A stretch of 36,118 nucleotides of DNA, from NCBI GenBank assembly GCA_030432255.1, contig JAUIHS010000034.1:1-36118 (forward strand). Direction: 5' to 3'. How positions within the stretch are numbered: the first letter of the stretch is position 1; every line of letters begins with the position of its first letter. Below the pieces are notes generated by a model. It made no database searches, had not been told where the DNA came from, and saw only the letters and a list, made by a program, of their open reading frames with translations. Shown here in pieces: positions 7,054 through 16,408 of the stretch. Both the position numbers and the translations under genes were made by a program. The DNA comes from Phycisphaerae bacterium. GTDB taxonomy: Bacteria > Planctomycetota > Phycisphaerae > Phycisphaerales > UBA1924.

Positions 7054-10000
7054 GACTCCAGCGACTTCGCCTGCACCGGCTGCCGGGTATCGATGGTGCC
7101 TTTGAACTCAATGATCTGACGGGCGGACTCAACGTCATCGTCGGGCGGAACGGGAGCGGCAAGAGTTCCATGTGCCGGGCAATACGGGCGCTGCTCTGGG
7201 GCGCGGGCGGGACTGCCGGCGTCGCCTGTGAGGGAGCGTGGATTGACGAGGCATCTCAACGGCGACTCGATGCCGAACTGGAATATGGACGCGTCAACTG
7301 GCGCGAGCACGGCCGAATCGTCCCCGGCCCAACTGTTCCGGATGAGAGCTTGTCACGGTGCTATGTCATCGGAGTTGAAGACCTCATGGCGTCGGATGGC
7401 GAGGCTGATCTCGCGGGACGCGTCCTTCGCGAGATGATGGCAGGTGTCGACCCCGGCGCGATCCGGCGGGATCAGTTCACTACGGGGCCGCGCATCGGAT
7501 ACACGGAACGGAGTCGCCTCAAGGAGGCGCGTGCACGATTGCACGAGGCCGAGGTTGCAGCTGCCCAACTGGACGACGCCATCGATCGACTGCCTAAACT
7601 GGAGCGCCGCCGCGATGAGGCGCGTCGGGCACAGATCGAAGTACAGCGCCTTGAGCGACTGCGCGAAGTTGCTCTGGTGCAGGCGAGAGCGAAAGCAGCA
7701 CGTCAGCACCTTGAGGCCTTCCCGGCTGAGGCCCAGCGGGTTCGCGGCGATGAGCTTGATACGCTCGATACATTGCACTCGAGACGTGCTGAGGCCGACT
7801 CGAGGCGGCAGCGACTTCGGCATGAACTCGACCACGCTCGGAGCGAATTGGCAGACCGAGGTGAGGTACCGGATGGAGTCGTCGAAGCGGATGTACAGGT
7901 GTGCCGGGAGTGGGCCTCGGAACTGGGGCAACTCGCGGCCGAGCACGACGGTCTCAAGCGTCGGCTGGAGCCATTGCGAATTCGCTCGGAGCGTCTGGAG
8001 TCACGAGTGGGGGGGACGGTGGTCGCCAACGGCTGGAAGGACGATCGGCTTGCGGAATTGGAGTCCTGGTTGCGGCGGCGGGAAGGCGCAGCGCGAGAGG
8101 TGGAGGCGCTGGATGCCGAGCGGCGTGCGATCTGCGCCATGACTGACGGCAGCGGCGATGCGTCGATCGAGACACTGAGCCGGCAGGTCGAGGCACTTCG
8201 GTCGTGGATGCGCCTCGATGCAGCCGAAGCACGCTCTGATCCGACGGATCGCCTGGCCCTGGGGCTGGCAGTAGTGCTGGTCATGCTCGGTGCAGGCGTG
8301 TGTTTCTTGACGGTGGTGTGGGGAGTGACAATGTTAATCGCCGGCGGAATCGGCCTCGGGCTGTACTTCGGATTCCGGAAGCAACGGATCGATCGTCATG
8401 CTGTGCGGCGTCAGCACGCAGAGGCGGCCGTGTGCGCGAGCGGCCTTGAGATCCCGGCTGAACCGGCCGAGGGGTTGGTCGCCGACCTGGAGGGCGCACT
8501 CGCAAGCGCCCGGATGCGCGGCGCGAAACGGGAGCTTGTCGATCGACTCGATCAGCGGTTGAGCGATGCACACCGGCAGCTTGGAGAGACGGACCGGGGG
8601 TATGAGGCACTCTGCACCGAACTGGGGGCTGACCCCGGCACGATCGGTGATGTGGGGCTCGTTGGTCTCGCCACCGATGTGATCGCACTGATTGCCGTTC
8701 ATGACGAGCACGCCGCGGGTGCGGGTGAGTTGCGCCTGCTTGGTGAACGGATCAATGGCCTCCGCACACGTATCGTCGAGACGCTGCGACAAGTGGATTC
8801 GAAGTACAGCGTGCCTGAGGACATCGATGCCGCGCGACTGGAAGTGGATGTACACAGTGCTTTGGATCGGTTCCGGACGGCTCGGGAACTTCGGGATCAA
8901 GTCAATCGACTTGAGGGATCGCTGCGGGAGATCGATGAGGAACTGGTGCGCGTTGCCAGGGAGACGGCACGGGTATACCACGGTGCCGGACTCTCGGATG
9001 GGGACAGGAATGGCCTGCGTCGGCTGGTTGAGGTGCGCCCGGAATACGAAGCCGCGATCCGGGCGGCTGCGGAGGAAGCGGCGATCGTCCGCCAACTGGA
9101 GGCGGGACTGAGTGCACGCGACGCAGGGGCGGAGACGCTCCCGGACGCAGGCGAGTTGGAGGTTGCGATCGAGGAACAACGCCGCACTGCTTCGACGCTC
9201 GAAGAGGTTGTGGAGGAGATCCGCGACATCGAGCTCGCTACCGAACGGGCGCTGCGTGAGCAGGCGGTCGGTACCGCTCTGGCGGCCGTCGAGGAGGCTG
9301 AGCAGGCTGTGGCTCGCGTCCGCACTACGGCACTCCATGCATCTGCCGGCGCCTTTCTTCTTGAACGCGCCGAGCGTGCGCATTGTGTCGAGCAGCAACC
9401 GGAAGTCGTGCGCGAAGCCGGCCGGCTGCTCGATCACTTCACGCGCGGGCGCTACGAGCTGCTCCCCCCGAATGGTCATCCCGACTCGGGAGCAGCGTTC
9501 GTCGTGCGCGACCTCGTCACGGATCGCATTCACCCTGTTGGTGAACTCTCCACGGGAACTCGGGCGCAGTTGCTGCTGGCCATTCGTCTTGCCTTCGCAG
9601 AAGCGTCCGAGGGGGAGACGAAGCTGCCCCTGTTCCTGGATGAAGCCCTGAGCAGCAGTGACCCCGATCGCTTTGATGCCGTGATTCGTGCTCTGGGTGT
9701 GGTGGCAGGCGAAGGCCGGCAGGTTTTCTACATGACCTGTCAGCCCCGCGACTGGTATCGCATTCGCGAGGAACTGACAAAGCCGGAGTGGGATGGGGAC
9801 CGCGTGCCCGTTCGACTCATCAAGCTGGATGCCGTCCGGCGACTCTCCGTGACCGAGGAATGGCTGTCAACGGAGGATGCCGCTCCTGGGTTGGTCGCGG
9901 ACGTACTCGACAGAGTGCCTGCGTATCGCGGCGAAGATCCGGTGATGTATGCCGAAGCGCTGGGTGTTGCACGCTTCGATCCGGCGATGTCACCGGTGAC

Positions 10001-10520
10001 GGTGCATCCATTCCATGTCCTGGAGGATGACCCGGGACGGGTGGAGGGCCTCGTTCGCCGCGGCATCATTTCACTCGGTCAATTGAAGCGGACAAGGCTG
10101 GACATGGAGACGCTCGCACGGATCGCAGTCGTCGAGGCGTTCTGCGAAGCGTGGCGGATCGGACGGGGTCGCTCAGTCGACCGGGACGTGCTGTGCCGCG
10201 GCGGGATCAGCGAGAATTTCATAGACGCTGTCTGGTCGCTGGCAAAGGACGTAGATCGAGACGCATCCGCCCTGGTTGATGGCCTTCGTGCGCGACGAGT
10301 CAGAAAATTGCAGTCGCGCATCATCGAGGGGCTGGCAGAGACTCTTGAGTCGGAAGGATACCTCGATCTGCGCGAGAGGCTGGATTCGGAGGCGATACGG
10401 CAGCGTGTTCTCAACAGGTTGCGCCGGCATGTTGATGCGGGGACGCTCAGTTCGGACGCGATGGCAGCCCGAGTCGACGGCCTGCTCGCCCAGAGCGATA
10501 TGGCCATCGGGGTCGCATGA
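7050..10520 (+). CDS. Rad50/SbcC-like AAA ATPase with membrane hairpin (YhaN-like) and long C-terminal extension
   Basis: The 1156-residue protein starts with a Rad50-type ATP-binding half: Walker A GRNGSGKS at 32-39. Long coiled-coil arms follow (residues ~145-395 and ~450-790, rich in R/E/L with A-x-x-E-L pattern). Between the arms, where Rad50 has a CxxC zinc hook, there are two adjacent hydrophobic helices (~401-446, LALGLAVVLVMLG and ITMLIAGGIG-like). No CxxC is seen. This arrangement matches YhaN-type ATPases rather than SbcC. The second half of the ATPase has the signature GELSTGTRAQ (~829-838) and Walker B LPLFLDEAL (~857-865). Some 250 residues follow the ATPase; they are helical, with hairpin-like segments (LVRRGIISLGQLKR, RGGISENFIDAVW) suggestive of helix-hairpin-helix DNA contact, but I cannot name the domain. 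Overlaps its neighbours on both sides by ATGA. Confidence 0.8.
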   Translation: MRLQRLRLHRLPGIDGAFELNDLTGGLNVIVGRNGSGKSSMCRAIRALLWGAGGTAGVACEGAWIDEASQRRLDAELEYGRVNWREHGRIVPGPTVPDESLSRCYVIGVEDLMASDGEADLAGRVLREMMAGVDPGAIRRDQFTTGPRIGYTERSRLKEARARLHEAEVAAAQLDDAIDRLPKLERRRDEARRAQIEVQRLERLREVALVQARAKAARQHLEAFPAEAQRVRGDELDTLDTLHSRRAEADSRRQRLRHELDHARSELADRGEVPDGVVEADVQVCREWASELGQLAAEHDGLKRRLEPLRIRSERLESRVGGTVVANGWKDDRLAELESWLRRREGAAREVEALDAERRAICAMTDGSGDASIETLSRQVEALRSWMRLDAAEARSDPTDRLALGLAVVLVMLGAGVCFLTVVWGVTMLIAGGIGLGLYFGFRKQRIDRHAVRRQHAEAAVCASGLEIPAEPAEGLVADLEGALASARMRGAKRELVDRLDQRLSDAHRQLGETDRGYEALCTELGADPGTIGDVGLVGLATDVIALIAVHDEHAAGAGELRLLGERINGLRTRIVETLRQVDSKYSVPEDIDAARLEVDVHSALDRFRTARELRDQVNRLEGSLREIDEELVRVARETARVYHGAGLSDGDRNGLRRLVEVRPEYEAAIRAAAEEAAIVRQLEAGLSARDAGAETLPDAGELEVAIEEQRRTASTLEEVVEEIRDIELATERALREQAVGTALAAVEEAEQAVARVRTTALHASAGAFLLERAERAHCVEQQPEVVREAGRLLDHFTRGRYELLPPNGHPDSGAAFVVRDLVTDRIHPVGELSTGTRAQLLLAIRLAFAEASEGETKLPLFLDEALSSSDPDRFDAVIRALGVVAGEGRQVFYMTCQPRDWYRIREELTKPEWDGDRVPVRLIKLDAVRRLSVTEEWLSTEDAAPGLVADVLDRVPAYRGEDPVMYAEALGVARFDPAMSPVTVHPFHVLEDDPGRVEGLVRRGIISLGQLKRTRLDMETLARIAVVEAFCEAWRIGRGRSVDRDVLCRGGISENFIDAVWSLAKDVDRDASALVDGLRARRVRKLQSRIIEGLAETLESEGYLDLRERLDSEAIRQRVLNRLRRHVDAGTLSSDAMAARVDGLLAQSDMAIGVA

Positions 10521-11380
10521 CAACGCCGGGCACGATTCGGCTGCTGGTGACCTGTGATGACCAACGCGGCATCATCGCAGCCGTGACGACCTTCATCGGG
10601 AGTCATGGCGGGAACGTCGTCGAGGCGGATCAGCACACGGATGCCGTCGACGGTCGGTTCGCGATGCGGCTTGAGATCGAGCGAGACGGGTTTGAACTCG
10701 GGAGGGATGCGTTCGCAGCCGCGTTTGTCGACCTGGCTGAGAGATTCGCGTTGCGCTGGCGAATTCGCTGGCCGCAGGAGCGGCGGCGCCGTGTCGTCGT
10801 CATGGCGAGTCGCGAGGGGCATTGCCTGCGCGATCTCATCTGGCGCATCGCGGAGGGCGAACTGGAGGCCGACCTGCCCCTGGTGATCAGCAACCATGCC
10901 AACCTGCGGGGGAGCGTCGAGGGAGCCGGTCTCCGATATGAGCATCTGCCGGTGACGCCGGGAGAGAAGACGGCTCAGGAGCGCCGTGTGCGCGAACTGC
11001 TCAACGAGGTGGATGCGGACCTCGTGGTACTGGCCCGTTACATGCAGGTGCTCTCCGGCGACTTCGTCGCCGCCTGGCGCGACCGGATCATCAACATCCA
11101 CCACAGCTTCCTGCCGGCATTCCAGGGCGCCCGGCCCTACCACCGGGCGCATGAGCGTGGTGTCAAGATCATCGGGGCGACGAGCCATTATGTCACGGAG
11201 GATCTGGACGAGGGGCCCATTATCACGCAGGCCACCCTGCCCATCGATCATCGGGATGATGTGCGGGACCTCATCCGGAAGGGAAGGGACCTGGAGCGGG
11301 TGGTGCTGGCAGAGGCGGTCCGGCTTCACCTTGAGGACAAGGTGCTGGCAATCGGGCGCCGGACAATCGTCTTCGATTGA
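10517..11380 (+). CDS. purU: Formyltetrahydrofolate deformylase
   Basis: The 287-residue product has the full PurU architecture. An N-terminal ACT domain (~1-90: IRLLVTCDDQRGIIAAVTTFIGSHGGNVVEADQHTD) precedes a formyltransferase-fold domain with MASREGHCLRDLIWR, VISNHANL, ARYMQVLSGDFV, NIHHSFLPAFQGARPYHRA (~193-210) and SHYVTEDLDEGPII. The last contains the catalytic Asp. It hydrolyses 10-formyl-THF to formate and THF, balancing one-carbon pools and feeding formate to PurT where present. The start ATG at 10517 overlaps the ATPase stop (ATGA), so translation is coupled. That is an odd partnership between one-carbon metabolism and DNA repair. There is no spacing for its own promoter. Confidence 0.95.
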   Translation: MTTPGTIRLLVTCDDQRGIIAAVTTFIGSHGGNVVEADQHTDAVDGRFAMRLEIERDGFELGRDAFAAAFVDLAERFALRWRIRWPQERRRRVVVMASREGHCLRDLIWRIAEGELEADLPLVISNHANLRGSVEGAGLRYEHLPVTPGEKTAQERRVRELLNEVDADLVVLARYMQVLSGDFVAAWRDRIINIHHSFLPAFQGARPYHRAHERGVKIIGATSHYVTEDLDEGPIITQATLPIDHRDDVRDLIRKGRDLERVVLAEAVRLHLEDKVLAIGRRTIVFD

Positions 11381-11438
11381 TCACCGGTGACGAGGGCGGC
11401 TGGTTCGCTAACATGTGTGAACCGACGAGGAGCCGCTG

Positions 11439-13079
11439 TTGACCGAAGAATTCCACGAAGTCGAGAGTATGTACCTGGACCCGGTAGCCGGACCGCGAAC
11501 GGAGACCATCAGTCTCGAACCGGGCAAGAGCGCGATCGTCGGGCGATCATCGACGTGCGACGTGCAGTTGTCCGATGATCAGTCGGTCTCCCGGAGCCAC
11601 ATGGCCCTCTGGATGAAGAGCGGACGCTGGCTGCTTCAGGACAAGGGCAGTCGGCACGGCACCTTCCTGAATGGCCAGCGGCTGGAGGCGGAGCAGGTCA
11701 CCTACCTGTCACATGGCGACCTGCTCTCCGCGGGACCGTACACCTTCCGCGTGCGTTTCGGCGAGGACCCGGTCTCCTTCGCAACCACCGAAGACGTGCG
11801 AGCCTCATTCGGCCAGATCGAGCCCATTGCGCCCAACGAACTCGACAACCTCGCATCGCATCGGCTTGGCCTCCTCATGAACTGCGCCTCTTCAATTCAC
11901 GGGGCGACGGATGAGAAGGAACTGGCGCGCAGTGTGCTGAATGCCGTGATTCGTGGAACTGGCTTCTCCCGCGCTGCCATGGTGCGGCCGGTCGGATCGC
12001 TGGACCAGGTGGAGATCATCGCCAGTGACGCACCACGTGCAGGTGACGGGTCGGATGCGGACTTTGTCTTCTCGCGATCAGTGCTGAAGGCGGCGGCAGA
12101 GCATCGGATCGTTCGCCTGAAGGACGTACCGGACTTCGAAGAAGCAAAGAGCATCATCGACCTCGGCATCGCATCGGCCCTGTGCGCACCGGTCCGCGTC
12201 GGACCCGACCTTTATGCCTTTCTCTATCTCGACAGTCGGTCCCGCGGCTCACACATCGAGTCCGATGCGGCAGCGTTCTGCGCGGCCGTGGCGCAGATGT
12301 GCGGACTTGCCCTGGCGAACATACAGCGCCACCGACTGGAAGAGCGACAGCAGGTGCTGGATGCGGACCTCCGCGCCGCGCGAGCAGCACAGATGCGCAT
12401 GATGCCACCCGAGGAGGGAGAACGCGGCGGGACGCACTACGCCATGCGTTCCCTGCCGGGGCGCGGTGTCGCGGGTGACCTCTTCGACGTCTTCGACACA
12501 GGTGAAGATCGTGTCACGGTGATGTTGGGAGATGTATCGGGCAAGGGCATGGGAGCCGCAATCATCATGGCCATGACGCAGTCCGTCCTCGGTACGGTGC
12601 TGCGCCACCGCGCGGAATTGCGACGGGCTGTTGAGATCGCCGATCATTATGTGGACGAGCACTCCGCGGTGGGGGAGTTCGTCTCATTGTGGCTCGGCGT
12701 GATTGACCGAAAGGCCCGAGAAGTCCAGTTCATCGACGCCGGACACGGCTACGGCGTGCTGCGTCGAGCGAGCGGCGAACTGGAGGTCATTCAGTCCAAT
12801 GGTGGACTGCCACTCGGCGTGGAACCGGATCGTGGACACACCCCGGATGTGCTGTCATGGTCGGATGGCGACCGGTTGATCCTGTTCAGCGATGGCGTGA
12901 TCGAGCAGCCGCGGCCGGATGGCCAGCGATTCGGCCTGGATCGCGTCTTGTCGGTGCTCGAGCACTCGGCTGACGAACTGGGGGACGTCGACGGTGTCCT
13001 CCAGGCCCTTTTCGAGTTCTCGGATGCAGACCGCTTGGACGATGACGTCACCGTGGCCTCGATTCGGCTTTCAACGTAG
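11439..13079 (+). CDS. FHA-GAF-PP2C (RsbU/SpoIIE-type) serine phosphatase
   Basis: This is a 546-residue cytoplasmic signalling protein. An FHA domain at ~15-100 shows IVGRSSTCDVQLSD, SVSRSHM and GSRHGTFLNG, the phosphothreonine-binding loops. A GAF-type sensor domain occupies ~145-300, then a short helical linker (~300-325, LEERQQVLDADLRAARAAQ, typical of RsbU linkers). A PPM/SpoIIE phosphatase domain at ~330-546 has GVAGDLFDVF, MLGDVSGKGMGAAI, DAGHGYGVL, LILFSDGVIE and LDDDVTVASI, which supply the metal-binding Asp residues. The start is TTG at 11439, supported by GAGGAG (11427-11432) 6 nt upstream; an in-frame ATG at 11469 is the alternative. It should dephosphorylate an anti-sigma antagonist or FHA-linked kinase targets. 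No STAS or anti-sigma kinase partner is adjacent, but a Ser/Thr kinase lies one gene away. Confidence 0.9.
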   Translation: MTEEFHEVESMYLDPVAGPRTETISLEPGKSAIVGRSSTCDVQLSDDQSVSRSHMALWMKSGRWLLQDKGSRHGTFLNGQRLEAEQVTYLSHGDLLSAGPYTFRVRFGEDPVSFATTEDVRASFGQIEPIAPNELDNLASHRLGLLMNCASSIHGATDEKELARSVLNAVIRGTGFSRAAMVRPVGSLDQVEIIASDAPRAGDGSDADFVFSRSVLKAAAEHRIVRLKDVPDFEEAKSIIDLGIASALCAPVRVGPDLYAFLYLDSRSRGSHIESDAAAFCAAVAQMCGLALANIQRHRLEERQQVLDADLRAARAAQMRMMPPEEGERGGTHYAMRSLPGRGVAGDLFDVFDTGEDRVTVMLGDVSGKGMGAAIIMAMTQSVLGTVLRHRAELRRAVEIADHYVDEHSAVGEFVSLWLGVIDRKAREVQFIDAGHGYGVLRRASGELEVIQSNGGLPLGVEPDRGHTPDVLSWSDGDRLILFSDGVIEQPRPDGQRFGLDRVLSVLEHSADELGDVDGVLQALFEFSDADRLDDDVTVASIRLST

Positions 13080-13102
13080 GGGTGGAGCCGTCCTGAGGGG
13101 TT

Positions 13103-13135
13103 TTGTCTGGCCGCCGCTGGGAATCCCGGTACACT
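13103..13135 (+). promoter_or_regulatory. Weak candidate promoter for the envelope protein at 13173
   Basis: TACACT (13130-13135) sits in the context CCCGGTACACT, close to the CCCGGTACAAT and CCCGGGTACAAT contexts of other -10 boxes in this window. The only -35 match, TTGTCT (13103-13108), is 21 bp away, too far for a standard promoter. Confidence 0.35.
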
Positions 13136-13172
13136 GATTCGAGGAACCTGCGGGGGCATGGAGGAGAGACTG

Positions 13173-13853
13173 ATGAAGTTGATGTCGACGATGGTGGTGT
13201 CTTCGTGTCTCGGCCTGATGCTGGTGACGCCTGCTCTGGCCGGCCCGATCTGGGAAGAGTGCGAGATGGATGATGCGGGCAAGTTGCCCGGCACCGCGCA
13301 GGTGCCCAACCAGTTGCCGCAGGGCACGCCCCTCGAGGAAATCTGTGGCAAGTTCGATCCGCTCGAACCGCAGGACACCGAGGACATGTTCCTGATCGAG
13401 ATCTGCGATCCGGCGGCGTTCAGTGCATCGGCTGTCGTGACGTCAGGCTCAATGAACCTGCAACTCTGGCTGTTTGACATCAACGGCTTCGGGCTCATCG
13501 CCAACGACGACTCGATTGGTACGAATCCCGCGTTCGGGAACATGCCACTGGACGGTGGCGGGCCGGCGCTGACAACGCCGGGCTTCTACTACATCGCGGT
13601 GTCGCTGTTCGACTCTGATCCGGTCGACTCAGCGGGCCAGCCGTTGTTCCAGTCGTCGACGCCAACGGAAGTTTCCGGTCCTGACGGGCCGGGCGGTGGC
13701 AACCCGATTGCCGACTGGGCCGGTACGGTGACGGCAGGTCAGGGCGGCCAGTACGCTCTTCGCATGACGGGGACGTGCTACGCACCCGCGCCGGGTGTCG
13801 GTTCGCTCATGGCAATTGCCGGCTCGGTTCTGCTTCGCCGTCGTCGCCGCTGA
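13173..13853 (+). CDS. Secreted/surface hypothetical protein with PEP-CTERM-like tail
   Basis: The 226-residue product starts at ATG 13173, because GGAGGAGAG lies 5 nt upstream and a standard signal peptide follows (MKLMSTMVVSSCLGLMLVTPALA). An ATG at 13158 overlaps that ribosome site and is less likely. The mature part is a beta-rich domain with DTEDMFLIEICDPAAFSASA...QLWLFDINGFGLIANDD...NPAFGNM, the pattern of pre-peptidase C-terminal-like domains in planctomycete exported proteins. The last ~22 residues (P-A-P-G-V-G, a hydrophobic stretch, then five Arg) look like a PEP-CTERM-type sorting tail without a canonical Pro-Glu-Pro. Function unknown. Its last 47 bases overlap the end of the kinase gene on the other strand. 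Confidence 0.75.
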   Translation: MKLMSTMVVSSCLGLMLVTPALAGPIWEECEMDDAGKLPGTAQVPNQLPQGTPLEEICGKFDPLEPQDTEDMFLIEICDPAAFSASAVVTSGSMNLQLWLFDINGFGLIANDDSIGTNPAFGNMPLDGGGPALTTPGFYYIAVSLFDSDPVDSAGQPLFQSSTPTEVSGPDGPGGGNPIADWAGTVTAGQGGQYALRMTGTCYAPAPGVGSLMAIAGSVLLRRRRR

Positions 13854-16407
13854 TACAGTCGGTCTCATCCGGGCTGCGACCGGTCAGTACAAGGTAGCGC
13901 TGCCATCGTCGGCACGCATCCCTGACGATGGGATGGTCGTCGTTATGATCAGATCGCAGCGCTTCCAGACTCGCATGGAGGAGCCGTTCCGTCTCGGGGC
14001 CCGTCTCTCCCGACATGGCTCGGCAGAGCCCCAGTGCGCTGCGCGCCTCGAGCGCGGCCATGGGAAGTTCGGCGAGCACTTCGGTCTCGACAAGAACATC
14101 CCACATGTCGACGGCGTCCTGAAGGTGCATTCGTGCCGTATCGCGCCTTTCAGCTGCAAGGAAGGCGCGGCCGACAACAGTCAGCGCGGCAGCCAGATCC
14201 TCATGACCATTGGGGTGCGCAACTCTGAGAAGCGCGACCGCCTCGGCGGCATGGGCGGCTCCCATGGTGATGTGACGCTGTCTCTCTGAACCCTGGCGTG
14301 AGTCGGCCTCGCGAAGGTGCAGGCGTGCGAGCTGGGTCAGGAAGGGTGTGGCCTGCTGTGATCGGGCGCCGAAACGCCTCCGCTGGATCGCGACGGCTTC
14401 ATCGAGGTGCGTAATGGCAAGCCTGTTGCCGTCATCCGTATGGAGGGCAATCGCGGCAGTGGCGATGTTGTTGTGGACGATGACAATGCGCGGATCGGTG
14501 GTCGGGTCATCGGACGTCTGAAGGAGAATGCGCAGAACGCCTTCGAACTCTTCGATGGCTTCACGGTATCGCTGTGCGTCGCGGTATGACACCGCGCGGC
14601 TGTTCCGAACGATCGCGACCGGGATGCTGGATTCTCCGTAGACAAGCACCTTCATTCTGATCGCACGCGTGTAGAGGTCGGGCCACTCATCGTCGCGATG
14701 CATCCGGGAGAGCGTAGCCGCCAGGTGGTGGTAGGCATCGGCGACGAGGTCGTTGTCATCATCGTGAAGCTGGAGGCGCATGTTGAGCGCCGTGCGATAG
14801 TGCCTCTCCGCCTGATCGTACTCCTCTTGGTTCCAGAGGATGCGTCCGAGCTGGAAATGGTTGTCAGCCAGATCATCATGCGGTGATGCAAGGATGCTCT
14901 CGCGGATCTCGAGACTGCGAAGGGTCGCCTCGTACGCCTTGCTGCGTGCCTCTTCGGTGCTCTCTCCCAGGTATGCCCGGCCAACCTCGAAGAGAATGGC
15001 TGCGTAGATGTCGGGGTGATCCGTCAGGTGGGCCCGCAGTTCGCGGGCGGTGACATCGAGAAACTCCGGAACGGTTGCGACGTATTGGCCGGAGAGACGC
15101 CAGTCGGTGGATCCGAAGATGTCCTTGATGAACTCAAGTTGCTGCCCAGACTCCGCCTCCTTGATCCGCCTCTCTGCGTCGTTGAGTCGGGCCTGAATGG
15201 CAAATGCTGCAACACCAAGCAGCAGAACAACGAAGACGGCCGCGATGGAAAGCGGCACCCGATATCTCCAGGCGCTCTTCCGCAGCACGTAGAGCGCGCT
15301 GTCGCTCTGCGCATCGATGGGACGCCCCGCAAGGTAGTTCGCGATATCATTGCGCAGCGCGAGGGCGGACTGGTACCGCCGATCGGGGTCACGCGCCATG
15401 GCCTTCAGGATGATGTTCTCCACCTCGCCGTGGATGTCAGCGCGGTGGGTCGACGGCGGAACGGGTTCCTCCTGCGTGATCGCGCGAATGAAGTCCGCCA
15501 TGGAGCCCTTGAGGCGACGAGGCCGCTCCCCTGTGATCATCTCATAGAGGATGATGCCGAGTGCATAGACGTCCGTCCGGATGTCGACGGCTTCCATTGT
15601 CTGGTCAACCTGCTCGGGTGCCGCGTAGGAAAACGTCCCGACGAACTCACCCTCGACGGTGACCTCGGAATCGGGCTCGCGAGTGTCCGCATCGAGCTTC
15701 GCGATACCGAAATCAAGGATGTGCGGCCGACCATCGGGGCTGACGAGTATGTTGGCGGGCTTGAGATCACGGTGGATGATCCCGCGACGCTGCGCGAAGG
15801 CAACGGCATCGCAGATCTCCTCGACCAGCCGCATGGTCTCGCGGATCGGCGGTTTGCCACCATTCGCATCGGACAGCACATCACGGTACTCGTCGAGGCG
15901 GACGCCATCGACGAACTCCATGGCCAGGTACTGCATGCCGTCGGGCGTCGTGCCGCCGTCGTAGAGCGTCACAATCCCCGGGTGTCGCAGCGAAGCAATG
16001 AGCTCGACTTCGCGCTCGAAGCGCGCACGCTGCTTCGAGCTTGCGAAGGCGCCCTGCAGCATGACCTTGAGGGCGACCGTCCGCTTCGTGGGAGGGTGAA
16101 ACGCGCTGTACACGACACCCTGTCCACCCCGATGAAGTTCCGATTGGATCTCGTATTCACCGAGCCGCTTGGGCGGTCCGGTTCCGCGTGAGCCAGTCTC
16201 CACCTCGGTGACCTCGACGGCGGCCGCGAGCTCCGCGAGCAGGTCCTCGTCTCCGAAACAGGTATCGAGGACGTTCTGGCAGCGAATGCAACTGGCAATA
16301 TGTGCGGCGGTCTCTTCGGCCGGCGCCTGGCCATCCGCGACGGACTGCAGCACGGAGGGTGGCGGGCACCCCGTCACCGAGTTGTCCCACGTCTGGGATT
16401 CGTCCAT
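13807..16407 (-). CDS. Ser/Thr protein kinase with N-terminal zinc finger, one membrane helix and TPR tail
   Basis: The product is 866 residues from ATG 16407; the longer open frame reaches back into the sigma gene and is not needed. An N-terminal anti-sigma-like zinc motif H36-x3-C40-x2-C43 (AAHIASCIRCQ) is followed by a Hanks-type kinase domain (~82-345). Its glycine loop is HRGGQGVVY (92-100), with VALK (K114), HRDLKPANI (~209) and DFGIAK (~228). A transmembrane helix (~375-395, VPLSIAAVFVVLLLGVAAF) precedes an extracytoplasmic TPR region (~440-830). It begins 1 nt after the sigma-factor stop, so they form one operon. In planctomycetes such kinases are known partners of ECF factors; phosphorylation of the sigma factor is a plausible role but is inferred. 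Its last 47 bases overlap the convergent gene at 13173-13853. Confidence 0.9.
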   Translation of the reverse strand: MDESQTWDNSVTGCPPPSVLQSVADGQAPAEETAAHIASCIRCQNVLDTCFGDEDLLAELAAAVEVTEVETGSRGTGPPKRLGEYEIQSELHRGGQGVVYSAFHPPTKRTVALKVMLQGAFASSKQRARFEREVELIASLRHPGIVTLYDGGTTPDGMQYLAMEFVDGVRLDEYRDVLSDANGGKPPIRETMRLVEEICDAVAFAQRRGIIHRDLKPANILVSPDGRPHILDFGIAKLDADTREPDSEVTVEGEFVGTFSYAAPEQVDQTMEAVDIRTDVYALGIILYEMITGERPRRLKGSMADFIRAITQEEPVPPSTHRADIHGEVENIILKAMARDPDRRYQSALALRNDIANYLAGRPIDAQSDSALYVLRKSAWRYRVPLSIAAVFVVLLLGVAAFAIQARLNDAERRIKEAESGQQLEFIKDIFGSTDWRLSGQYVATVPEFLDVTARELRAHLTDHPDIYAAILFEVGRAYLGESTEEARSKAYEATLRSLEIRESILASPHDDLADNHFQLGRILWNQEEYDQAERHYRTALNMRLQLHDDDNDLVADAYHHLAATLSRMHRDDEWPDLYTRAIRMKVLVYGESSIPVAIVRNSRAVSYRDAQRYREAIEEFEGVLRILLQTSDDPTTDPRIVIVHNNIATAAIALHTDDGNRLAITHLDEAVAIQRRRFGARSQQATPFLTQLARLHLREADSRQGSERQRHITMGAAHAAEAVALLRVAHPNGHEDLAAALTVVGRAFLAAERRDTARMHLQDAVDMWDVLVETEVLAELPMAALEARSALGLCRAMSGETGPETERLLHASLEALRSDHNDDHPIVRDACRRWQRYLVLTGRSPDETDCISGDDGEAEPSRQLP

Positions 16408-16408
16408 G

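Noticed and set aside
13091..13112. Terminator after the FHA-GAF-PP2C gene (GTCC-TGA-GGGG-TTTT).
   Set aside because: The stem is only about four base pairs with a mismatch-prone match and the T run is short.
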